A DNA stretch of 64,000 nt from Hemerocallis citrina (lineage: Eukaryota > Streptophyta > Magnoliopsida > Asparagales > Asphodelaceae): NCBI GenBank assembly GCA_017893485.1, contig CM030366.1, positions 198,553,835 through 198,617,834 on the forward strand, written 5' to 3'. The notes below the pieces were generated by a model that had not been told where the DNA came from, did not search any database, and saw only the letters and a list, made by a program, of their open reading frames with translations. The position numbers and the translations under genes were made by a program. Positions 9,701-18,845 of this stretch are shown one piece after another (the stretch's first letter is position 1; each line of letters begins with the position of its first letter).

Positions 9701-9792
9701 GAGGTCAACTCTGTTCGGGACCATCCCTCCTCTTAGATTCAGCAGCGGGAGGTCTCCTTCTCTGTGGAAGACTTCAAAGGCGTCTGGCTGCG

Positions 9793-10417
9793 ATGCCCCT
9801 CGTCATCAGCCTTGTCATGGCCAACTTTGAGATCTGCGATATCCTGGTGGACAACGGTAGCTCGGTTAATATCCTGTTCTTGGAAGCAATTGAGAACCTC
9901 AAACTCCCCCCAAAAGCTCAAGCCAGCCGGTTACACCCTTCACGGATTGTTGGGCATTCCTGTACAAATCAAGGGGATTGTGATACTGGATGTACCTGCA
10001 GGAACGACCCCCATCCTCCAAACTGAGTCGATGGATTTCATGATGGTCAACGTCAAGGCACCATACAACGCCATCCTTGGCCGACCCAGGCTCTATTCGC
10101 TCCAGGCCGTCCCCTCGGCCCACCATCTGAAACTGAAGTTCCCCACTGACCTCGGGTTCAGGATAGTCCGAGGAAACCAGGAGTCGACACGATCGTGCTA
10201 CAAGACCACGGTTGGCGGCGGGGTATTTCCCCTCGACGAGGTTGAGCTCCCTCCCGTAAGGGACCATCCGGAGTTAGAACCGGCGGACGAGCTGGAGGAA
10301 GTCTCATTCGAGGCAGATGACAAATCTAAATATTTTCGTGTGAGTCGAACCCTATCCCCAGACTTGAAGTTGGGCCTGATCGATTGCGTCCGCCGCAACA
10401 TTGATCTCTCTGCCTGA
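9793..10417 (+). pseudogene. Aspartic protease of Gypsy-1 with RT deleted downstream
   Basis: 'DILVDNGSSVNILF' holds the retropepsin-type catalytic D-x-G-S. After a frameshift, 'KPAGYTLHGLLGIPVQIKG' and 'APYNAILGRPRL' match the protease end in Gypsy-2. The frame ends at 10417 in 'CVRRNIDLSA', and the next bases already encode RNase H, so the whole reverse transcriptase has been lost. Confidence 0.8.
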
Positions 10418-10419
10418 AC

Positions 10420-10788
10420 TTCCCGACCTCAAACAACGAGGCAGAATATGAAGCTATGATCGCTGGGCTCACCCTGGTGCACAAGGCCGGATCCACATGC
10501 ATCAAGGCCTTCAGCGACTCCCAACTCATGGTCAATCAGATCACAGGGGAGTACGAAGCTTGCGATGCTCGGATGGTGCAATACTTGGTAGTGGTCTACC
10601 ATCTCTTGGTGTCTTTTGAATACCACTCGGTAGAAAGAATCCCTAGGGAACAGAATGCCCAGGCAGATTCACTATCAGAGCTCGCCTCGTCGTCCTTCGA
10701 AGGGCTCGACCGCACCGTTCTGATCGAAGTCCTCTTCAAGCCCAACATCGACCTCCTTGAAGCCTCCTGCCTTACGATAATTCTTTAA
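10420..10788 (+). pseudogene. Archaeal-type RNase H remnant of Gypsy-1
   Basis: 'NNEAEYEAMIAGL' and 'AFSDSQLMVNQITGEYEA' match the second (aRH) RNase H domain of Tat elements, also seen in Gypsy-2 at 46870-46985. The N-terminal part, with the first catalytic Asp, is missing at the deletion joint near 10418. Confidence 0.75.
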
Positions 10789-10803
10789 CCAGACAACTGG
10801 ACG

Positions 10804-12009
10804 ATGCCTATTCGAAAGTTCCTTTCGACGGACGAACTCCCTCAAGACCGGTCTGAGGCAAGAAGAATTAGAGTCCGCTCGGAAAGTTTCACCCTGATCA
10901 ACGAAATGCTCTTCAAGCGCTCATACACCTTATCCGACGGCAGGCCCTACCTCCGTTGCCTAGTCCCTGACGAGGCCAGATACGCTCTAAAGGAACTGCA
11001 CGAGGGGATCGACAGATGTCACATGGAGAGCAGATCGTTCGCCCAGAAGGCCCTAAATTACGGGTACTACTGGCCGACCAAGCTACAAGACTCCCAGGAC
11101 CTCGTCAGGAGATGCGGCCCTTGCCAAAGGTTCTCATCGGTGAAAAGACTCCCATAGGCCAATCTTCGACCCCTCTCCAGTCCGACCACCTTTGCTATGT
11201 GGGAGATGGATCTGGTGGTCCCTTTCCACAAGCAACGAGCCAAAGAAAATTCTTGGTGGTGACCATCGACTACTTCAACAAGTGGATCGAGGTAGAACCT
11301 CTGGCCTCCATCACCGAACACCAAATTCAGCAATTCTTCTGGAAGTACATCATCTGCCGATTCGGGATCCCTCAGGTGCTCATCACCGACAATGGTACCC
11401 AGTTCGTAGGCAAAAACTTTCAAAAATTCTATGAAGACATCGGCGTCTAGCAAGGCTTCTCATCAGTGTGCCACCCCCAATCAAATGGCCAAGCCGAGAA
11501 CGCAAACCGACAGATCCTGGACGATCTTAAAAAGCGGTTGATAATTCACCAAAGGGTCTATGGGTCGACGAACTGACCAGTGTACTCTAGGCGCACCTGA
11601 CCACTAAGAGGATCCCCACGGGAGAATCCCCATTCAACCTCACCTATAGCACCGAGGTCGTCATCCCCTAGAGATCGGCCTCCCCTTGCCCAGGGTCGTG
11701 GCCTTTAACAAGGATGATAACTCCTTGGACCTCAGAGTCAACCTGGACCTCATTGACGAGGTCAGGGAAAGATCCGCCATTCGAAGAAGCATATACCAAT
11801 AGAGGATCAAGAAATTCTACAACAAGATGGTCCGTCCAATGAACATCAAACAAGGGGACCTCGTGCTCCAAAAGCTCGCGGTATCCAACCCCAGTGGAAA
11901 GCGGAAACTCTCGCCTAATTGGGAGGGCCCTTACAAGGTCTCCGAATTGGTCCGTACTGGCACGTACCGACTAATAAACCTGGGGGGCAGGATGATCAAG
12001 AGGCCCTAG
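10804..12009 (+). pseudogene. Integrase of Gypsy-1, broken
   Basis: Integrase inserts the cDNA into the host. Parts in order: zinc-binding end 'RRCGPCQRF' (near 11110-11140), a catalytic core with 'ITDNGTQFVGKNF' (near 11385) and 'QSNGQAENANRQI' (near 11480) giving the D and E of the DDE triad, and a C-terminal 'WEGPYKV' GPY/F-type module (near 11920). At least three frameshifts or stops interrupt it (11157, 11450, about 11560-11830). Confidence 0.85.
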
Positions 12010-12164
12010 AATGCGGAGCACCTCATCTTTTGTAATATGCACCTATGTGTCTTCCCATTATGTAACCAACCCTTTGTAATCGGCACCTACGTGTCTTCCC
12101 ATTATGTAAAAAATGACTGTAATTTTGGTTCCTCCCATTTCTTTTATTTTTACACCATAGATGG

Positions 12165-13138
12165 GGGTTCGACATTCGACATTGACATCGAGCCATGCCC
12201 TAGTTTTCTCAAGCTACCCGGGCTACACGCTCGGCAATGCCACCGAGCCACAACCCGACAACTCTCTCCTGTTAAGGGGGTTCAACATTCGGCATTGAAC
12301 TCGAGCCACGCCCTAGTTTTCTCAAACTATCTGGACTACGCGCTCGGTAACGCCACCGAGCCACAACCCGATAACTCTCTACTGTTAAGGGGGCTCGACA
12401 TTCGGCATTGACCTCAAGCCACGCCCTAGTTTTCTCAAACTACCTAGGCTACGCGCTCGGCAATGCCACCAAGCCACAACCCGACAACTCTCTCCTATTA
12501 AGGGGGCTCGACATTCGGCATTGACCTCGAGCCACACCCAAGTATTCTCAAGCTACTTGGGCTACGCTCTCGACAACGGCACCGAGCCACAACTCGACAA
12601 CTCTCTCCTGTTAAGGGGGTTTGACATTTGGCATTGACCTCGAGCCACGTTCTAGTTTTCTCAAGCTACCTGGGCTACGTGCTCGGCAATGCCACCGAGC
12701 CACAACTTGACAACTCTCTCCTGTTAAGGGAGTTCGACATTCGGCATTGACCTCGAACTACGCCTTAGTTTTCTCAAACTACTTGGGCTACGCGCTCGGC
12801 AATGCCACCGAGCCACAACCCGACAACTCTCTCCTGTTAAGGGGGCTCAATATTCGGCATTGATCTCGAGCCACGCCCTAGTTTTCTCAAACTACCTGGG
12901 CTACGTGCTCGGCAATGCCACCGAGCCACAACCTGACAACTCTCTCCTGTTAAGGGGGTTCGATATACAGCATTGACCTCGAGCCATGCCCTAGTTTTCT
13001 CAAACTATCTGGGCTACACGCTCAACAATGCCACCGAGCCACAACCCGACAACTCTCTCTTGTTAAGGGGGTTCGACATTCGGCATTGACCTCGAGCCAC
13101 ACCCTAATTTTTTCAAACTACCTAGGCTACGCGCTCGG
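12165..13138. repeat. Tandem array of 113-bp units in the Gypsy-1 3' UTR
   Basis: The block 'cattgacctcgagccac' starts at 12180, 12293, 12406 and on to 13084, always 113 bp apart. There are eight full units and a partial ninth. Each unit also carries 'ctcggcaatgccaccgagcc', which can fold into a hairpin. The array stops in mid-unit at 13138, where an LTR begins. Tat elements are known to carry variable 3' UTR tandem repeats. Confidence 0.95.
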
Positions 13139-14621
13139 TGTAACACCCCACAATTTATTTTAAATTTAAAAAATGCTTTTTTTGATTTTTTGCACGTATG
13201 ATGCACGTGCAAATTTTTATTCTCATTTTATTACTCTCATTATCTATTTTTATCATGGATAAATTTTATTTATCCTTTTTAGTTAATCCATAGACCTAGA
13301 GATTAAATTCTAGCCCATTAGGAGAAGAGCCCACTAGGACAATGAAATTAATTATTTAGAAGAGAGACCATGAATCAAGCCTATTAGTAAAATCACAAAT
13401 TAAGTTGAGCTTGGACTAATACATGACAAGTTACGACTTTTAGTACATATTTAGGACTATAAAAATTGTACTTACTTTGTAGTGTGCATATGTACACTTG
13501 TACACATGTGTGGTTGGGTTATGCATAGGGAATAGGCCGATTTTGGGCTAGTGGGGGAAAGAGAAAGGTTGGAGTTTATGGGAGTTGAGTTTTTGAAAGG
13601 TTGGAAAGGTGAAGAGTTAGGAGTTTAGGAGTAAAGAAAATAAAGGGTTGGAAGAATTAAAAGAGAGAGTTATTAGGTTGAGAATTTTGCACATTAGACC
13701 CTAACAATACCCTATAAATAGAACCCCCATTTCTACTTCTCTTTTGCACCAAAAAAAAAAAAAATCAAAAGAAGAGAAAGAAAAAGAAAGAGAGAAGAGT
13801 GTTCTCATTTGGAGGAGTTCTTACTTGGAGGAGTCTTGCTAGGAGTTGCTTTGGAGCTAGAAGTGGTGTTCCATCTATCTTTTCATTGTTCAAACTTCAA
13901 TTAAGGTGGGAGATCCCCTTCTTTCGAAAGTAGAAGCTTGCATGCCAAATAATTTAAATGAGTAGTATAAGTTGAATGTGATATGTGTAGATAAAATCCA
14001 TGCTAGTATAACATGCAATATTCTTGTTGAGACTTACTAAATGAATTGTTATCATGCTAATTAAAATGAAGAGTTCATAACATGAATCATGCTAGAATAC
14101 TTGTAAACCTGTGTTTATGTGTGATATGTATGAGAAATTGTTAAAGAATGTTATTTTTTGGCATATGCTTAGAGACATGATGATTTAGAAAGAAGAAAAA
14201 GAAAGAGAAAAATAAATCTTTGGTTATTGCCATGAAACATGTCGACATTTGTTAAAGATACAAATTTTTGCATGAAGAGCTTCATTTGAGATATTCATGA
14301 TTGATTAAGAGACATGCTTGACTTATATCACAAAAATTTAACTAGTATATTGAAGTACATGAACTAGTTGTAACAAACATGATTCTTAATTTCGAGTTTC
14401 GTTGAGAAATGTAGATTTTTGTATGTAAAAAGAAAGAGAAAAATCTATTTGAAAATAAAGATATATTCTAAAAATAAAAGTTTGAACTTGTTGATTTTTG
14501 TTTTTAAGATTCATCTCAGTCCAAAAGAGAAGTTTATCCAATATCCTAAAAGATTGGATCATTGGATAAATAAATAAAAAACCGGAAAAGAACTAAATTC
14601 AGAATAGTATGAACAAAAGTA

Positions 14622-14774
14622 TCTATATAATAAAACACAAAGAAAGCTATCAAGTGGCTCTCATTCAATAGGGTTAAAATCAATGGTCTAGATCTAACCT
14701 CACAAAACATAATTTTCCGCCCAAAAGTCCCCCCCCCCCCCAATCTCAAGTTCAAATCCCTCAAAACATCTGCT

Positions 14775-14805
<31 letters not shown>

Positions 14806-15157
14806 TCTCTCTCTCTCGTTCTCTCTCTATTTACTCAAAAATTTATATTTTCAGATTTCAGGTTTGTAAATTTTTAGATTTTTAATGCATTTTTTATTGC
14901 TCATATTACATTGAAAATAGCAAATATCTCATCAACAGTTAAATTTCATCATTTTCCATACTCAAAGTTCTAAGAAGTTGAATTTTACACCCCCATTTAT
15001 AATTATTTTTCAATATATACTAATGGAAACATGGACTTTTATTTACAACTAATTATTGTTTTACAATTCAAACTTGAGCTACATCATTGTTGTTTTACTG
15101 TTTACAAAACTTTCATATAATGTATCATTCTGAAGACGTGCCTACAGGCAAATCTAG
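14622..15157 (+). mobile_element. Non-autonomous Helitron inside the LTR
   Basis: It begins TCTATATAATAAAAC and ends ATCTAG, lying between host A (14621) and T (15158), as Helitrons do. It belongs to the same family as 25052-25482 and 61401-61840, sharing 'aaagctatcaagtggctctc' and the subterminal 'gacgtgcctacaggcaaa' region. The interior holds a C run, a (TTTA)n run and a (TC)n run, and no Rep/helicase gene. Confidence 0.85.
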
Positions 15158-15188
15158 TAAAAATACAATTTCTAAACAGAAAATACAC

Positions 15189-15252
15189 TTGGACTTACTA
15201 GTGAGCCAGTGTAATACAAAGCACTCTTTGAAAAAGATCTTGGGTTCGAAAC
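15189..15252 (+). other. tRNA-like module 1 in the + strand LTR
   Basis: 'ttggacttactagtgagcc' ... 'gggttcgaaac' has a B-box-like end and is homologous to the - strand module at 17771-17843. No acceptor stem is seen, so it is not a tRNA gene. Confidence 0.5.
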
Positions 15253-15350
15253 TTGATAGTCACATTCACTTTTTTTTTATTTTAAATTTTTATGAATTTC
15301 TGAAACTGAAACTTGATTTAGGAGTAGTTCGGCATATGAAATTGACAAAA

Positions 15351-15425
15351 AGTCCACATGGACTAAAAGGTTAGTGGGTTTGGGTTCTGGGCGTTGGCTG
15401 TTGTTACCAGCAGGTAGTGGGTTCG

Positions 15426-15430
<5 letters not shown>
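15351..15430 (+). other. tRNA-like module 2 in the + strand LTR
   Basis: 'ggactaaaaggttagtgggt' ... 'gtgggttcgaaccc' shows a good B box (GGTTCGAACCC) followed by a long C run (15430-15460). It lies in a position comparable to 17938-18006 in the reversed arm. Confidence 0.45.
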
Positions 15431-15466
<36 letters not shown>

Positions 15467-16052
15467 ATTTTTCTTTGTTTTTTTTCCCTTCATTTCAGTG
15501 AACTGGATTTTTAAGGGAATTTTAATATGAAATGGAATAAAAAATATTAAGAATATTTCTTATATGTTTTGATATATAAAGAGAAATGAAATTTTGAGTA
15601 TGGAACTTTGTAGTGAAGAAAAACAAAATATTATTTTGTGAAGTGATCTTTAAAGAGATTACACTTGTATTTTGTTTAAGAAATATTTTAAGTGAATTGA
15701 GACTTTGAAATAGCTTGGATTGATTATAAAATTTCATATGATGAAATTGTGTTCTTTAAAGAAATATTTTTTTTGCTTGTAAAGAATATGAATGGACAAA
15801 TAAGATCATGAATAGCGACAAGACTAAGCAAAAGATTGCCTTGTGGATAAAATATTGATATTTTGTGAATAAGTTGAAAGATGAAAACATATAAGTTTAA
15901 GACATGTTTATTGAAGGGTATGTGTACCAAAAGCGTAATGAACTCTGATGTTGTTGAAAAAGTTTTAATTTCCTTGTAAAATTGTACGAAGTGAAGTAAA
16001 GATCCTGTGAAATCTCGAATTCGGTCTTATTTGAAATTCGGGGCATTACAGA

Positions 16053-16064
16053 TGGCATCAGAGC
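16053..16064 (+). other. Primer-binding site (Met-tRNA type), + strand arm
   Basis: 'tggcatcagagc' differs by one base from the common plant TGGTATCAGAGC initiator-tRNA primer site. It lies 2 bp after the LTR end. Confidence 0.75.
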
Positions 16065-16203
16065 AAGCTTCACAGTAGTACAAACTTATAAGAAACGACA
16101 CCTTAGAGCGGACACTAGAGTGTGAGTTTCAACTTATAGAGATTTAAACTTATGTTTGTGTTGCTCTATGAGGTGACATTTTTCTCCTCCTTTTCCCTAT
16201 AAG

Positions 16204-16467
16204 ATGGCCAATCAGCATGATCACCGGAATGAGGCACCTTGGTTTGTCCACTTCGAGGATGAAGAGGAAGAACCAATGGAAGAAGAAGAAGAGGGCCTAG
16301 AAAAAGAACCAGAGGAGGAGGAAGAAGAAGAACCATTTGAGATAAAAGAAGAATTTCTTGAGTCCAGGGAGGATACTCCACCTCCTCCTGATCTTCTCGA
16401 AGACTCCTCGGACGAAGGACTCGTTCCAGATAACCCGGATGCTCTCCTTGTCTTGTGCTTGCTGTAA
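16204..16467 (+). pseudogene. gag N-terminus, + strand arm, cut at inversion joint
   Basis: The frame opens MANQHDHRNEAPWFVH and continues as a Glu-rich stretch with 'TPPPPDLLEDSSDEGLV'. The protein similarity to the - strand arm stops at about 16440. The last residues read into the reversed partner and are meaningless. Confidence 0.75.
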
Positions 16468-16764
16468 CTCCAAGTGGTTAACTCTCCACTTTTGAGCGTC
16501 CAATTCCCGTCGAAGAGAACTAACAATGTCATTTGGGTTGTCTAGAACAAGTCCTTCTTCTGGGGAGTCTTCGGGAAGATCAGGCGGAGGTGGAGTAATC
16601 TCCCTGGACTCGGAAACTTCTTCTTCTATCTCGAATGGGTCTTCTTCCTCCTCCTTTGGTTCTTCTTCTGGGTCATCTTCTTCTTCTTCAATTTGTTCTT
16701 CCTCCTCATACTCGGGGTGGACAAACCAAGGTGCCTTGTTCTGGTGATCATGCTGATTGGCCAT
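16442..16764 (-). pseudogene. gag N-terminus, - strand arm
   Basis: Read on the - strand from 16764: MANQHDHQNKAPWFVH, a Glu-rich run, 'TPPPPDLPEDSPEEGLVL', then about 35 residues not kept in the other arm ('SSLRRELDAQKWRVNHLELQ'). It breaks at about 16442, where the + strand gag copy begins. Confidence 0.75.
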
Positions 16765-16904
16765 CTTATAGGGAAAAGGAGGAGAAAAATGTCATCTTAT
16801 AGAGCAAAACAAACATGAGTTTAAATCTGTATAAGTTGAAACTCACACGCTAGTGTCCACTCTAGGGTGTCGTTCCTTATAAATTTGTACTACTTGTGAA
16901 GCAT

Positions 16905-16916
16905 GCTCTGATACCA
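16905..16916 (-). other. Primer-binding site (Met-tRNA type), - strand arm
   Basis: On the - strand this reads 'tggtatcagagc', an exact match to the initiator-tRNA primer site common in plant LTR elements. Confidence 0.85.
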
Positions 16917-17770
16917 TCTGTAACGCCCCGAATTCCAAATAAGAATGAATTCGAGATTCCACAGGATCTTTACTTCACTTCGTACAATTTTACAAGGAAA
17001 TTTTAAAAAAATTTCAATAGTACATTAGAGTTTCAGTACACTTTGTTTACACAGCGGAAGGATAAAAGATTACAATTAGATAAATACAACATTTTTAAAT
17101 AAAACAGTATAGCATATCCACTTTATTGCTTCATGAACTTCCATTACCTGCATGTAAGACCGTGGGTACGTCAGTTGATTGCAAACGACGAAATGTTATG
17201 CACGGCTATCCTCTCTATGCCGAAGACAGTATAACGATCACCATACTTTAACAAAACACAAACTTGATTGAAATAAAGTGTAGAAATGTGACTACTCTAA
17301 ACATGTAAGTGTATGCCATGCCTTAATGCCTAATGCAGTTATCTTTATTCTAGGATGACACTAATGCACACTTGTTTGGTATCTATGCATCCCATACTAC
17401 ATAGGTCTGAGGGCAAGCGCCTACGTACTCCACAATAAAACGGTTCGATCCCTGGCCATGATAACTACCCAGTAATAAGATAAAGTTGAGATGTTCCACG
17501 AGTACGGATCCCAGCCTCGGAGAATTGCCGCAACCAATCCCCCGCCCGACTGTTATACAGACCCCTCATCGTGCGAACCTCCCGCCCAATGTGACTAGTC
17601 TATCTCAAAAGGTCTTTTTTACTTCTCAAATATACATAAAACTCTTTGAAACTATTTTAATAAATTACCCATTTCATTTTATAACACCAGGATTTTCTTG
17701 CCCAATTTTTCAAATGCATTAGGACTCCCCAAATGTATTAAAACCCTCAGCAAAAAAATTATTTGCTAAT

Positions 17771-17843
17771 CTTGGGTTTCGAACCCGAGCCAACAGAGCC
17801 AGCGCCCAAGTCAGAGCGCGTCAACTAGTAAGTCCATTTGGAC
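17771..17843 (-). other. tRNA-like module 1 in the - strand LTR
   Basis: On the - strand 'ggacttactagttgacgcgc' leads to a 'gggttcgaaaccc' B-box-like end. It is homologous to 15189-15252 in the opposite arm. Confidence 0.5.
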
Positions 17844-17937
17844 TTATTGTTTAAAGGCTTTAACGAGAGTCTCTAATGTTCATTCTAGGTTTTCGGGTGA
17901 ATTTTAAAACAACAACAAAAAAAAAGTTATATACTTG

Positions 17938-18006
17938 GCCCAACGGGTTCGAACCCGAGACCATAGAGAAGGTCGACGCAACCTCCGACCACTAGGCCAA
18001 GTACGC
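17938..18006 (-). other. tRNA-like module 2 with A and B boxes in the - strand LTR
   Basis: On the - strand 'tggcctagtgg' fits the RNA polymerase III A-box consensus, and 'ggttcgaaccc' fits the B box, about 33 nt apart as in tRNAs. The expected acceptor-stem halves do not pair, so this is a tRNA-like or SINE-like promoter, not a tRNA gene. Confidence 0.55.
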
Positions 18007-18845
18007 CAGTTGACACAGAGTTTATTCCTTTGCTTTTTCTCAAAACTTTCTGGTATCTCTTTTCTTTCATAGAAACTCGATTTCTTTTATTTGTTCTAAT
18101 ATTTTGTTAGACTAAATTTCATTCATAAAATTTCGAGTTTACTCTTCAACAGTAACTTATAGATCTATAAATTTTATTTTAAAGAATAAAACAAACTTCA
18201 AAACTGTTTTCTTTTATTTGATAACACAAATTTGCATTTATACTTTTTAATTAGAGATAACATATTATATTTTCTATAAACACTCAAATGAGTTTCATAA
18301 CATCAAATCTTCTTTACAATAATTTATTTACTTATCAATTGTTCACATAGAATTTTCTACAGCCATGTATACTAATGTATGACAAATAATCAATCAATTC
18401 TTTTTCTCATTAACCCTTAACATGATGTGATTTAATTTATTAATCATACATGGATTACTATCATTCTCATCTCATACCATAGCATGGATCACATAAGAAA
18501 TTCTATATTACTCATTATTTATTACTTAGCATGCATTATTCTACAGTTAGAAAGTATAGGAACACCCACCTTTTTGAAGCTTGACTAATGAAAGAAAAGA
18601 ACACCACTTCTAGATCCAAGACAACTCCTAGCTCCTAGCAAATGCTTCTTCTCCTAGCAATGGCTTCTTCTCCTAGCAAGAATTTTCTCCAAGCAATGGA
18701 ACTCGCTTACTCTATTTCTTTTCTTTCCTTCTCTTATTTTGTTATTGTTTTTGGTGCAAAGAAGAATGAGAAATGGGGGCTCTATTTATACGGTTTTGTG
18801 AGGGTCTAAAGTGCAAAAAATCTCACCCACATTTCATAATGTACT

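Larger units (their letters stand above)
7493..13138 (+). mobile_element. Truncated Ty3/gypsy Tat-type retrotransposon (Gypsy-1)
   Basis: The 5' LTR begins TGATATGG right after 'gctag'. The empty site is visible in copy B ('ggctag' then 'cgtttg' at 38043). Order: LTR, PBS, gag, protease, RNase H, integrase, 3' tandem repeats. The reverse transcriptase is deleted, and the 3' end, including the 3' LTR, is missing because another LTR element begins at 13139. Numerous frameshifts and stops show it is dead. It resembles Gypsy-2 (42873) in LTR ends, gag and repeat position. Confidence 0.9.
13139..16050 (+). repeat. LTR of a Ty3/gypsy-like element, + strand arm
   Basis: The LTR begins TGTAACACCCC and ends GGGGCATTACA, next to a PBS. 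A TATA box 'cctataaatagaac' is near 13720, followed by a 5' leader with A and GA runs. It is interrupted by a Helitron (14622-15157) and carries two tRNA-like modules and a 30+ C run. The region from the TATA box to the LTR end is homologous, reversed, to the - strand arm at 16919-18845. Confidence 0.8.
16053..16918. repeat. Head-to-head inverted repeat: two 5' ends joined
   Basis: Bases 16053-16440 and the reverse complement of about 16529-16918 hold the same PBS, leader and gag start, with moderate divergence. About 88 bp of further gag sequence belonging to the - strand arm lies between them. The symmetry continues into both LTRs, so each arm is over 2 kb. Confidence 0.9.
16919..18845 (-). 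repeat. LTR of the - strand arm, promoter-to-end part
   Basis: On the - strand it ends GGGGCGTTACA at 16919. The TATA box 'cgtataaatagagccccc' lies near 18785 and matches the + strand arm at 13720, including the downstream 'ctagaagtggtgtt' leader. Similarity to the + arm is lost upstream of about 18845, where the sequence instead resembles the element at 63890-63930. Confidence 0.7.

Noticed and set aside
12165..13138. Regular direct repeats that might suggest a CRISPR array
   Set aside because: The whole 113-bp unit repeats with no unique spacers, no cas genes are near, and the DNA is plant nuclear sequence.
17938..18006. Possible functional tRNA gene on the - strand
   Set aside because: A and B boxes fit, but the acceptor stem does not pair, so I list it only as tRNA-like.
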